Below, piece by piece: positions 34,908 to 43,887 of a DNA stretch of 64,000 bases. The notes under the pieces are model-generated. The model was not told where the DNA came from, ran no database searches, and was given only the letters and a program-made list of their open reading frames with translations. Source of the DNA: an uncultured Methanobrevibacter sp. (lineage in GTDB: Archaea > Methanobacteriota > Methanobacteria > Methanobacteriales > Methanobacteriaceae). Within the stretch, counting starts at the first letter, position 1; every line of letters begins with the position of its first letter. The DNA lies in NCBI RefSeq assembly GCF_902770715.1, contig NZ_CACXTS010000003.1, positions 1 through 64,000 of the forward strand. Direction: 5' to 3'. The translations under genes were made by a program, and so were the position numbers.

Positions 34908-36110
34908 TTATTCTACAAAATACTTTTTTTTGGATATCTTTTCAATTCTATTAATCAAATCCTCTTTTTCAAGTTTAACCAATACCCTTTTAATCAAATC
35001 CATTGATTTAGGTTCAATCGGGAAAGTCATTCCATATTTAGAGTACCTATTCAAGCTTCTGATAACAGGTTCCAATTCATCATATAACTCTTCAAACTCC
35101 TGTTCATCATCCAAATCATAAGTCAACAATCTATCTATATTCTCTTCAAAGAATTCCTCATATTCCAGTTCCTTGCCGGTCATCTTAACTAGATTCCAAA
35201 CCTTCTTAACGGTTTCCTTTTCATGGCTGACTTTTCGCCTTCCCCAAACAAGCTCCTCATGTGTTGATCTGATTTCCGTTAAGATAGATTGTGTTTCGCT
35301 TAGAATTTGTTCATAACCTATTTCTGTATCAACAATTGCACGTTTTCTTGGAGGTTTAGGTTTAATTTTAATTTCTTTGAAGTCCTCACCATATATTTCG
35401 CTAAATAATGCATCTGAATCTTTAAGCAAGTTAACTTCAATGCCATCAACTTCAACTCTTTGAAAGTCAAGAAAATGTTTGCTGCTAACAGTTTTATTGA
35501 TAAATCGGACCTTTGAATAATTCTGAATATCTTCCCATTTGTCAATTGCAATATTCCTTTTTACATTATTATAATATCTTTTTGCGCCGCCTGTTATTTT
35601 ATATGCAAAATTTAAAGCGCCAAATCCTGCTTTCATATACCAGAATTTTTTATTTTCTATCCTTTTGCTTGAAAATTTACGGAATTCCCTTTCTTTGGAT
35701 AATCTTGAATCCCATCCAACAATCGGTTCACCATCAAGAGTTTCAGCTTTAAAGATAGGATATAACCTTATGTGAATTCCATGATGGATATTACGGTTTA
35801 AGGCAACCATATGAAAATCAGTGGTATTTGTATTCCCGTAAGTTACATAAACGGGTAAGAAATTAGGATTATTGAAAATTCCTTCAACGTATCGGTTGGA
35901 ATTGTTTTGCTTTTCAATTATCTGGCAAAACTTATCAATATCTCCTTGTGCCATTCCAACGGCAACAATTCTGGAAGCATTTCTAATTGTATTATTAAGA
36001 TAAGCGTTCAATGAATTAAGTCCAATTAAAAAATATTTCAAATTATTATCTTTACAGATTTCATCTAATTCCTGAAGCAATTCTAATTGAATATCCTGCT
36101 TAGTTTTCAT
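34908..36110 (-). CDS. LicD-like protein without acidic motif, LicD-B of cassette 3
   Basis: The 400-residue protein starts MKTKQDIQLELLQELDEIC and contains YFLIGLNSLNAYLNN; the WDDDID position reads ASRIVA. HHGIHIRLYPIFK and a C-terminal helical block (YSKYGMTFPIEPK) are shared with the other LicD-B proteins. I choose the ATG at 36110: GGAG lies seven bases before it, inside the end of LicD-A, and the two genes overlap by 11 bases (translational coupling). It is the last gene of a four-gene operon with LicD-A, the aminotransferase and the cytidylyltransferase fusion. Confidence 0.8.
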   Translation of the reverse strand: MKTKQDIQLELLQELDEICKDNNLKYFLIGLNSLNAYLNNTIRNASRIVAVGMAQGDIDKFCQIIEKQNNSNRYVEGIFNNPNFLPVYVTYGNTNTTDFHMVALNRNIHHGIHIRLYPIFKAETLDGEPIVGWDSRLSKEREFRKFSSKRIENKKFWYMKAGFGALNFAYKITGGAKRYYNNVKRNIAIDKWEDIQNYSKVRFINKTVSSKHFLDFQRVEVDGIEVNLLKDSDALFSEIYGEDFKEIKIKPKPPRKRAIVDTEIGYEQILSETQSILTEIRSTHEELVWGRRKVSHEKETVKKVWNLVKMTGKELEYEEFFEENIDRLLTYDLDDEQEFEELYDELEPVIRSLNRYSKYGMTFPIEPKSMDLIKRVLVKLEKEDLINRIEKISKKKYFVE

Positions 36111-37764
36111 TGTTAAACTCCTCAATTAAATCACGTTCAATATCTAAACGACTAATTCCAGATTCATCTTCAACCTTTTGCCAGATTAAACCGTTTCTAG
36201 TATTGTGAATGGCTTTATCATATAATTCCATTGCTTCTTTTTCAAAGCCACATTCCATTTTGGCTTTAGCTTGAATCGCCATTATTTCACCATCGAATGG
36301 ATATAATGACAATGCCTCTTCACATAAATCATTTATAATTTCATAATCCGGTTTAGATCTTGCATCATTCTCTTTAACCCATATCCTTGCACGGAAACTA
36401 TCAAGCAGGTCAGAATATTTGCTTTCATGTTCATCTAAAATAGATTGGACCAGACTACAGTCTTTTCTGTCATAGCGTGCAACAGACAGTTCTCTGCAAT
36501 ACACAACTAAATTCTCTATTTCAATCAGTTCATCGGACAATGGCTTATCCTGCAGCTTACGAATGCTTAGATACTTATTGACAGCATAATATTTTCCCTG
36601 TTCGATTAGTCCAAACAACAATGTTGCAAGATTTTTATCGGAAATTGGAACCATGAAATTGAATTTCATGACATCAGGAATTAATTGTATTGAATTATAT
36701 ATTTCAAATTCTTCAATTAATTTTTCATAATCTTTATTTTTTAATAGGGAGCGTAAATAATCCTCTTTTCCTTCAAGACTTTTTTTAACATGAATGGAAC
36801 CAACGGCGACTTTTTCCTTTGCAACCAACATGTCAACCTTCTTACGAGTATAGAACATGCTTGCGTTATTACGTTTATTCTTGATAAATTGTGGAAATAC
36901 TGTTTCCCTATTGATTTTAGGAAGGTAACGTTCAGTATAATCAGTGAAAGGTCTTGAATCTTTTAACCCATTATGAGATATTTGTTCTTCAAATTCAGGA
37001 ATATACATCCAGCTATCTCCATAAGCAACCCTGAGGATGCATTCAGTATTTGTGCCGATAGGGAATTTTCTTCCTTCAAATAGGCCAGGTTCGCCTTCTT
37101 CAAAAAGTTCCTTATCATAAATGTAATTTTTAATTCCCCAGCGCATGCAATATTGGTCGCAATCTTCTATATCATATTGCTGCAATGTTTCTTCCAATTC
37201 TTTCAGCACTTTTTCTTCGCCTTCCTTATCGACTCTTTCACAATAATGAACATATAAGTCATAATGCCTTTGCCAATCTTCCAGAGAGGCATTTTTATTT
37301 ACAATAAAATAAGGGGATATCAATTCAGTATATACATGCAATAAGTCAAGATATTCCTCTTTTGCCTTTTCTCCTTTTGGCATTGGATCAAATATGAATA
37401 ACTCTAAATGTTGTCCGCATGATTTGCCCGGAAGAGCTTGTGAAACGTATATTGTGGTTGTGTCGTTTTTGATGTATCGCGGAAGTGGATTACAGTAATA
37501 CTTGGTATTTTCCTTATAAACAAGAGACCTTCCTTCAGGCAGGAAATCCTCTTCTGTTTCATAAAGATGTCTAAACTTATTCCAATTATCTCTAGTGATA
37601 TATAAATCTATATCATCATCCCATGGAAGAAAACGACGATTTCTGACAGCTCCCAAAGATGCACCGGCCGCCAAAAGATATTTAATATCATGCTTTTTGC
37701 AGATTTCATCGAATTCTATTAGCAATTGGAACAGATTTTCCTGTAATTCATTCATTTGATTCAA
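36100..37764 (-). CDS. LicD family protein, LicD-A of cassette 3 (TTG start)
   Basis: The 554-residue protein has the LicD domain with GASLGAVRNRRFLPWDDDID (D49-D51, D53) and LELFIFDPMP, then the TPR-like C-terminal half with YPFDGEIMAIQAKAKMECG and WQKVEDESG. The TTG at 37764 has GGAGAG seven bases upstream, whereas the next ATG is 16 bases away, so TTG is preferred. It lies 17 bases after the aminotransferase and overlaps LicD-B. Predicted to transfer a phospho-linked substituent from a CDP donor to a surface glycan, by family. Confidence 0.85.
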   Translation of the reverse strand: MNQMNELQENLFQLLIEFDEICKKHDIKYLLAAGASLGAVRNRRFLPWDDDIDLYITRDNWNKFRHLYETEEDFLPEGRSLVYKENTKYYCNPLPRYIKNDTTTIYVSQALPGKSCGQHLELFIFDPMPKGEKAKEEYLDLLHVYTELISPYFIVNKNASLEDWQRHYDLYVHYCERVDKEGEEKVLKELEETLQQYDIEDCDQYCMRWGIKNYIYDKELFEEGEPGLFEGRKFPIGTNTECILRVAYGDSWMYIPEFEEQISHNGLKDSRPFTDYTERYLPKINRETVFPQFIKNKRNNASMFYTRKKVDMLVAKEKVAVGSIHVKKSLEGKEDYLRSLLKNKDYEKLIEEFEIYNSIQLIPDVMKFNFMVPISDKNLATLLFGLIEQGKYYAVNKYLSIRKLQDKPLSDELIEIENLVVYCRELSVARYDRKDCSLVQSILDEHESKYSDLLDSFRARIWVKENDARSKPDYEIINDLCEEALSLYPFDGEIMAIQAKAKMECGFEKEAMELYDKAIHNTRNGLIWQKVEDESGISRLDIERDLIEEFNNEN

Positions 37765-37781
37765 TCAGATTCTCTCCTAAC

Positions 37782-38852
37782 TTACTCTTTTGAATTTATA
37801 ATTTCATCTATTGCTAAAATTAGTTCCTCTGTCTTTTCAATGGAATGATTACCTACATGTGAAACTCTAAACATGGTTTTTGCAAAGTCCCCTCCGCTTG
37901 GATTTACAGTAAATCCATAATCATCAATTAATCTTCTGTATATCACATCGGCATTTTCATCAGGAAAAATTACTGGTGTGACTGCATTTGATAGGGGATA
38001 TGACGGATATTCCAAACCAATTTCATTAATTCTTTTTCTGAAGTATAATGCTATTTCTTTAGTTTCAGCAATGATATTATCAATGCCCTTTTCCTCTATA
38101 CGTTTAACCATGTCTTCAAGCTCAATAATTAACCTAACAGCTGGAGTGAATGGGGTTTGACCTCTTTCAGCATTTTTCAAATGATCCTTAAAATCAAAAT
38201 AGATGGATTTGGAGTCGATTTCATCAACTCTTTTCAACATTCTTTCACTCAAAGAGACAACTGATAAACCAGGAGCCAATGATAAAGCCTTTTGTGAACT
38301 TAATATAACTGCATCAATTCCATATTTGTCCATGTTAACTTCATCTGCTAAAAAAGCGCTGATTGCATCAACGACAAAAACAAGGCCTTTTTCCTTACAT
38401 AATTCTGACAACATGTTGATATCATATAACTGTCCGTTTGAGGTTTCATCCAAATTAACAAGCAATCCTGTGAATTCTTCATCACCGATTACCTCATCAA
38501 TCATGTCTCTTGTCAATGTTATGCCATGCTCCACTTTAACCGCTTTGAATGGAATTTCATGAACCTCACAAATTTGAGTAAATCTGTGGCCGAAGGAACC
38601 TCCCTCAATGACTAGAAGTTTGTCCTCTTTTGTAAAACAGTTCATGATAGTTGCTTCCATGGCACCAGTACCAGAACATGTCAGTAGAATAACCTTGCCC
38701 TTTTCATTGAATAGTAGCCTGTTTAATCCCTCACTAGCGGATAAAACCACTTGTGAAAATTCATCATTTCGGAAATATGGCACTTGCTTTCCACCAATTT
38801 CCAATGTTTCAGGGTACATTTCTACAGGCCCTATTGTAAATAAATGACTCAT
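37782..38852 (-). CDS. Class V PLP-dependent aminotransferase, cassette 3
   Basis: The 356-residue protein is a close paralogue of 18179-19243, with the same TIGPVEMYPETLEIGGKQVP start, TCSGTGAMEA, VDAISAF and SSQKALSLAPG (PLP Lys at about 188). The ATG follows GGAG. It sits between the cytidylyltransferase fusion (24 bases upstream) and LicD-A (17 bases downstream), which ties amination to CTP activation and transfer. Substrates such as an aldehyde- or keto-phosphate are possible; nothing in the sequence fixes one. Confidence 0.85.
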   Translation of the reverse strand: MSHLFTIGPVEMYPETLEIGGKQVPYFRNDEFSQVVLSASEGLNRLLFNEKGKVILLTCSGTGAMEATIMNCFTKEDKLLVIEGGSFGHRFTQICEVHEIPFKAVKVEHGITLTRDMIDEVIGDEEFTGLLVNLDETSNGQLYDINMLSELCKEKGLVFVVDAISAFLADEVNMDKYGIDAVILSSQKALSLAPGLSVVSLSERMLKRVDEIDSKSIYFDFKDHLKNAERGQTPFTPAVRLIIELEDMVKRIEEKGIDNIIAETKEIALYFRKRINEIGLEYPSYPLSNAVTPVIFPDENADVIYRRLIDDYGFTVNPSGGDFAKTMFRVSHVGNHSIEKTEELILAIDEIINSKE

Positions 38853-38876
38853 TATAAACTCTCCTAATAAAAATAA

Positions 38877-40181
38877 TTATTTTTCAGCCTTTTTAACGTC
38901 TTCCAATATTTCCACGATTTTTATGGATTCATCTTCAAAGATACTTTTTGAATTAATTCGATTATTTGATAACATTGATGAAAGTTCCCTTATCAGGTAT
39001 TTGAATCCATTGCCTTCAAAGTTTGTAGTGTACAATTGAACATCACTTGATCCGGGAGTATGCAATTCAAAGCTTTTACTTCTCCACCAATCTCCCTTCA
39101 TGCGAATTGTACCTTTTGTTCCTATGATTTCCAATTGATTATCAACACGAATAGTGTTACCGACATTAATTACTGCTCTTCCATTAGGATAAACGAAATT
39201 CATTGAAGCAAATTCAATGTTATCACCGTCTTTGGATACATTGAAATCCGCTTTTTCATAATCCAAACCCATAATCTTCAACATTGGCAATAGGGTATAA
39301 ACACTTAAATCGTAAAACAGGTTGCTACGACTTTCATCATTTTTTGAAATTGAACAATTGAAGCTCAATATATCTCCAATCAATCCTCCCTGTGTCATCC
39401 ACAATAGTTGATTGAAAACATAAATATGAACCATTTTAATATTTTCCATTAAAATTAAATTCTTTTCCTTGGCTAATGAGATTAATTCTTTTATTTCATC
39501 TGATTTGAATGTTGCAGGAGGGTCATATAATACATGTTTTCCAGATTCTAACGCTTGGCGAATATAATCATATCTCTTTGAAGTAGAGCAACGGACATAA
39601 ATAATATCTGATTCCTCGACCATATCCATATAACTGTCGAATGAATTTTCTATGGCATATTTTTCCTGTAAACTTTCTAAAACATTGTCATCATCAGAGC
39701 ATACATTTTTCACTTCAAAGCCATTTACCAATTTTGCTTCCTTAACTATTTGGTTATCGTCTACTATATCACATATCATCCCAATATCATAATGGCCAAA
39801 TGTCTCTTCTCTAATTTGAGTGCTGGAAATGCCTTTTGTCCTCTCCAAATATATCATTTCACAGTATCTTGACAAATGGTCGAATTTGCCCCTCCAGTCA
39901 TCTCCAATTACAAAGGCATCAATATTATATTTAATTATATCTCCAATCTTCTGACCGAGATATTCCTCAACGATAATTTCATCTGCAAAACCAGTTTTTA
40001 AAACATTTTCGATTCTTGTTGCCAGTGAATCATGAACATTTAATTTTCCACGCCCAATGTCATAATTTTCACCAGTGACACCAACAATTAAATAATCACC
40101 ATGCTCCTTTGCCCTTTTTAAGATATTATAATGACCTATATGAAACAAATCGAATGTTCCATATGTAATAATTTTTTTCAT
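38877..40181 (-). CDS. Cytidylyltransferase (TagD-like) fused to Gfo/Idh/MocA-type oxidoreductase
   Basis: The 434-residue fusion has residues 1-127 as a nucleotidyltransferase of the glycerol-3-phosphate/ethanolamine-phosphate cytidylyltransferase type, with YGTFDLFHIGHYN (HxGH at 14-17) and ERTKGISSTQIRE (about 113-125). The rest is a Gfo/Idh/MocA-like dehydrogenase: IYVRCSTSKRYDYIRQAL, GKHVLYDPPAT and MENIKMVHIY. The catalytic EKP Lys is replaced (DPP), so the second domain may have changed activity. I use the ATG at 40181, which has GAGAGGAC in front. First gene of the cassette 3 operon. Confidence 0.85.
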   Translation of the reverse strand: MKKIITYGTFDLFHIGHYNILKRAKEHGDYLIVGVTGENYDIGRGKLNVHDSLATRIENVLKTGFADEIIVEEYLGQKIGDIIKYNIDAFVIGDDWRGKFDHLSRYCEMIYLERTKGISSTQIREETFGHYDIGMICDIVDDNQIVKEAKLVNGFEVKNVCSDDDNVLESLQEKYAIENSFDSYMDMVEESDIIYVRCSTSKRYDYIRQALESGKHVLYDPPATFKSDEIKELISLAKEKNLILMENIKMVHIYVFNQLLWMTQGGLIGDILSFNCSISKNDESRSNLFYDLSVYTLLPMLKIMGLDYEKADFNVSKDGDNIEFASMNFVYPNGRAVINVGNTIRVDNQLEIIGTKGTIRMKGDWWRSKSFELHTPGSSDVQLYTTNFEGNGFKYLIRELSSMLSNNRINSKSIFEDESIKIVEILEDVKKAEK

Positions 40182-40347
40182 TTTTTGTCCTCTCATCATC
40201 AATGTAAAAGAAAATTTAACTTAATTATATTTTAGTAATTAAAACTATTAAAAGTTACTCTAAAAAATAGCAAAATAACATCTTTAGAAATGAATAAAAA
40301 ATAATGTTTTTATTTAATTATAAAAAAAAGAAAATAAGAATAGGTAA

Positions 40348-42942
40348 TTAGAATGATATTCCAGAATAAATTCCCTTAAGGGAGAATGATTTGGTATTCC
40401 AATTAACTACACTTCCAACTGAATTTCTTGAACTTGTTGCATCAGCAACTGTCCATGTATTTCCAATTAAAACCTGTGTCCAAACATGGCCGTAAGTACT
40501 GCCGCTTGAGAATCTGCAGGTTCCATGAACATATCTTGCCGGTAAATCAGCAGTTCTAAACATTGCTACAAGCAAATGTGAGTGATCGACACAATTTCCA
40601 GTCTTATGGGACAATGTACCTGTTGCACCATATCTTGTATCGTAATAGAAACTGTATGATACTGTATCCCTTACGTAATTAAATATTGCAACCGCTTTTT
40701 CCCTGTCAGTTTTCAAATCTTTAGTTAAAGATGTAACAATCTTCTTGATTGTAGAACTGTTCACTTGACAATTTGTGGAAGACTTAAGATACATTGATAA
40801 ATCGCTGACTGTATTCTTTTCATTTAAACCGGATCCTCCTTGTGATGAACCATAACCGTAGTTAATAACCACATAATTAGGCATACGCTTTTCAGCCTTA
40901 TAAAATGCTAATATTCTTGAAAATGAATCGACAACTTCTGAATATATGATTTTACCAACAGCTGAAGAAGCATAGTTAGGAGCAAATTTATTGGTTTTAA
41001 TATAGGTTGCTATATTATTTGCAACAGCCACATATTTTTCCATGTATAAATTTTTTGAGTTAATATTATCTCCTGAAGGATTCTTAGGAGCTGCAACATC
41101 TGGGATATATTCAATATTATTGGTTTTTGAATTTCCTATCTCATTTATAGCTTCGCTCATTATGTATAAGAATTCAGGAACTGTAAATGTAAGACTTCCA
41201 ACATTTACTGTATTCGGAAACTTATTGTTGCTGTCATAGTAGTTTTTAAAGTTGGTTGCCGCAGTAAGCACTTCATTTAAAGTAACTGTCTTAGGAGCAA
41301 CCACGGTCAGTTTTGCAGATCCGGAACTGGCCAGATTAAGATTATCCCCTTCAAATTCATATGAAACTGAATAGCTTCCGGCAGGTAAACTTACACTGAA
41401 TTTAGCATATCCATTAGATGCAGTTTTAGCTGTGTATGTATTGGCTTTGACAGTCAATTTGACAGTAGCTCCGCTGATTGCTTTTTTGCTGGAGTCCAAT
41501 AACAATACATTCACATATTGAGATCCTGAATTTAGGGAAGTTTCACTTTTCCATGCGAGGGAAGTGGAAGTTCTTTTCTTAACTGTAATTTCAGTTGACC
41601 CATTGACAGAGTCAATTTTTGAATCTTTTGCATTAGTATACTTTATTGTATATTTTCCAACAGCAAGATTAATAGGTATTGAAACAATACCATTGCTATC
41701 TGTAGTTTCTGTATAAGTATTGCTTTTAACTGTGAGAGTGACTTTCTTATTGGCCAATGGAATAGAACCTGATGTTAAAGCAACTTTAAAAGGTATATTT
41801 GAACCTTTACCGAAAGTTGTTGTACTTTTTACTGTAAAAGTAGGTGTTTTACTTGGTATAATAGTTAATTTACTGGATGTGCTTGACGCTTTGTAAAAAT
41901 TATTTCCTGCAAATTTATATTTGACTGTGTAAAACCCTTCTTTTAGTGAAGGCAATTTGAGTTTTGCAATACCTTTACTGTTTGTTTTTGCGTCATATGA
42001 TTTTCCATTGACAGTGAATTTGATTATTTTACCAGCACCTGGAGCATACCCAAATTTATTGAGTAATTTAACGCTTATAGTTTTAGATTCACTTTTGAGG
42101 AAAGTGTAGGCACTAGCAGTTAAGGATGATGTAGTGGATTTGACAACTTTGATTGTTTTAGTTTTAGTCAAACCGTCAACATTATATGAAGTTATCTTAT
42201 ATGTGCCAACTTTCAATGATTTTAAAGATAAACTTGCCACACCATTTGAATTAGTCTTTTTGGTGAATGTCTTTCCATTAAGTTTGAATTTTATGTTTTT
42301 GTTAGCTAACGCTTTTCCAGTGCTTTTAAGAAAAGTAGCGTAAAATTTTCTACCGTCTGTGTAGACTTTTGATATATCCTTAGCACTAATGGTTGATAAA
42401 ACCTTTATGGTAGTTGTAAAGCTATATCCTGTTTTAGGATTAGTTGTAACAGCCTTATATGTCCCTGGTTTGAGACTTTTAATGGATAAGGTCGCAACTC
42501 CATTTGTATCGGTTTTTTTAGTGAAAGATTTACCATTTAATGTAATTTTAACATTAGTATTTTTCAATGCTTTTCCATTCATATCAAGGAACTTTGCTGA
42601 GTATTTTGCGGTTCCTTTGTAGTATTTAGTAATGTCTTTTGAAGTGATTGTTTTTGATTTGTCAATTGTTGTATTAGAAGCAGCTAATACGTCGGCATTA
42701 TTTTCACTTTTCAGTAAAGAATTACTTTCAGCGTCAGTTGATAAAATATCTGAATTATCAGATTTTAGAATATTGTCATTAGATGAATCATCATCAACAG
42801 CTGAATTATAAACAGATACATACGTGTCATCCTGTGCTACAGCATATGAATCCGTAGTATTTACTTCACTTGCATGAATAGTGCTTACCGATAATGCAAC
42901 AATGAGCACCATCAAAACAGTGAGTAATAATTCTCTGTTCAA
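40348..42942 (-). CDS. Surface protein with Ig-like repeats, pseudomurein-binding repeats and transglutaminase-like domain (TTG start)
   Basis: The 864-residue protein has a signal peptide (LLLTVLMVLIVALSVSTIHA), about six Ig-like repeats (about 95-545) and two pseudomurein-binding repeat regions (YDSNNKFPNTVNVGSLTFT and YIKTNKFAPNYA, about 555-690). The C-terminal papain-like transglutaminase domain has Cys in GNCVDHSH, His in YGHVWTQV and Asp in VADATS (about 781, 816, 831). This set resembles pseudomurein endoisopeptidases and wall-acting transglutaminases. The frame opens with an ATG at 42957, but GGAGG lies within it, so translation probably starts at TTG 42942. Confidence 0.85.
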   Translation of the reverse strand: MNRELLLTVLMVLIVALSVSTIHASEVNTTDSYAVAQDDTYVSVYNSAVDDDSSNDNILKSDNSDILSTDAESNSLLKSENNADVLAASNTTIDKSKTITSKDITKYYKGTAKYSAKFLDMNGKALKNTNVKITLNGKSFTKKTDTNGVATLSIKSLKPGTYKAVTTNPKTGYSFTTTIKVLSTISAKDISKVYTDGRKFYATFLKSTGKALANKNIKFKLNGKTFTKKTNSNGVASLSLKSLKVGTYKITSYNVDGLTKTKTIKVVKSTTSSLTASAYTFLKSESKTISVKLLNKFGYAPGAGKIIKFTVNGKSYDAKTNSKGIAKLKLPSLKEGFYTVKYKFAGNNFYKASSTSSKLTIIPSKTPTFTVKSTTTFGKGSNIPFKVALTSGSIPLANKKVTLTVKSNTYTETTDSNGIVSIPINLAVGKYTIKYTNAKDSKIDSVNGSTEITVKKRTSTSLAWKSETSLNSGSQYVNVLLLDSSKKAISGATVKLTVKANTYTAKTASNGYAKFSVSLPAGSYSVSYEFEGDNLNLASSGSAKLTVVAPKTVTLNEVLTAATNFKNYYDSNNKFPNTVNVGSLTFTVPEFLYIMSEAINEIGNSKTNNIEYIPDVAAPKNPSGDNINSKNLYMEKYVAVANNIATYIKTNKFAPNYASSAVGKIIYSEVVDSFSRILAFYKAEKRMPNYVVINYGYGSSQGGSGLNEKNTVSDLSMYLKSSTNCQVNSSTIKKIVTSLTKDLKTDREKAVAIFNYVRDTVSYSFYYDTRYGATGTLSHKTGNCVDHSHLLVAMFRTADLPARYVHGTCRFSSGSTYGHVWTQVLIGNTWTVADATSSRNSVGSVVNWNTKSFSLKGIYSGISF

Positions 42943-43431
42943 AATATTTTCCTCCATAACAGATTATTTTTAATATATTGTGATTTTATTCTCACCTTAT
43001 AAGTAAATATTTAAAAAATCTTATATAAACCTTTTTATTTACCATACTTAATTAGATGAGTTTAATTTTAAAAAATAAGGATTAAACTTTATGAAAATTT
43101 AAAATTAAGCTTAATTATACTTCAATTAAACTATAAAAGAATTATAATTTATGAAATTATTTATTAAGCTAATTCAATATATGAAATTGAAAACATTAAT
43201 CGAACAAACATCAATAACATATCCTATAAGCTTAAAATCAAGCATATATCAATAAATGGAATATTATTAAGAAAAATAATAAAATTCGCTTTAAAAACTT
43301 AAATATTCCTAAAAAAAGAATTTTTAATCAAATTTGATTTTTTATATAAAAAATAATTTTCATGTGCAGAAATAAGCATTATTTCTTAAGAAAATATTAA
43401 AAAATTATTGTAAAAATAAAAAAAAGATGAA
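42943..43431. other. Long AT-rich region with the surface protein's promoter
   Basis: This 489-base stretch has no convincing gene. On the minus strand GGTTTATATAAG (43020-43031) is a strong TATA box for the surface protein, giving a leader of about 55 bases with GGAGG at 42951-42955. The remainder is A/T-rich with many short stop-filled frames. It ends at the stop of a small acidic protein gene. Confidence 0.5.
43020..43031 (-). promoter_or_regulatory. TATA box of the pseudomurein-binding surface protein gene
   Basis: GGTTTATATAAG on the minus strand matches the archaeal TATA consensus and lies 78-90 bases before the TTG start codon, so the leader would be about 55 bases. Confidence 0.5.
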
Positions 43432-43743
43432 TTAAAATTTAAAGATGTCTTTAGCCCAACTAACTTTGGCTTTAATTTCTTGTGCTTTTAATTCATAAGT
43501 TTTATCTGTTTCCCCATAATTGTCATCCAATACTTCAGCTTTGCCATCAACATCCAATGAAGTATCTTTAATCTTACCAAATAATCCAATCTGTTCATCT
43601 GCAATTGATTCAATTTCAGGCAATGTTTTTTCCTTCAATTCGAATAATGTATCAATAGCTTCACCGATTGTAACTCCATTTTCCTTTAATAATTTTACTT
43701 TCTCTTCCTGTTCAGGTGTCAACTCAATTTCCATTTTGCTCAT
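43432..43743 (-). CDS. Small acidic hypothetical protein, 103 residues
   Basis: The protein starts MSKMEIELTPEQEEKVKLLKENGVTIGEAIDTLFELKE. It is helical, rich in Glu and Lys, with no Cys and no membrane span. The N-terminal part resembles short ribbon-helix-helix or phage-type regulators in style only; no DNA-binding motif is clear. AGGGGAAATTTT precedes the ATG. It is divergent from the MarR gene, with 144 bases between the start codons. Confidence 0.65.
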   Translation of the reverse strand: MSKMEIELTPEQEEKVKLLKENGVTIGEAIDTLFELKEKTLPEIESIADEQIGLFGKIKDTSLDVDGKAEVLDDNYGETDKTYELKAQEIKAKVSWAKDIFKF

Positions 43744-43887
43744 AAAATTTCCCCTGTAAAATAATTAATACTATATATTATTATTTTCATTTAAATTATT
43801 TTCTAGAAAAAATATTGTTTCATTTTTAACTGTTTCAAAAGAAACAATTATATGCTATAAAAGAATAATAGTTATACAGGTGAAAAT

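Noticed and set aside
40348-42957. ATG at 42957 as start of the pseudomurein-binding protein
   Set aside because: The GGAGG site would then lie inside the first codons; TTG at 42942 has it at eight bases.
43040-43430. Possible small RNA or gene in the long gap before the acidic protein gene
   Set aside because: No stable GC-containing structure, no promoter-terminator pair and no coding-like frame could be seen.
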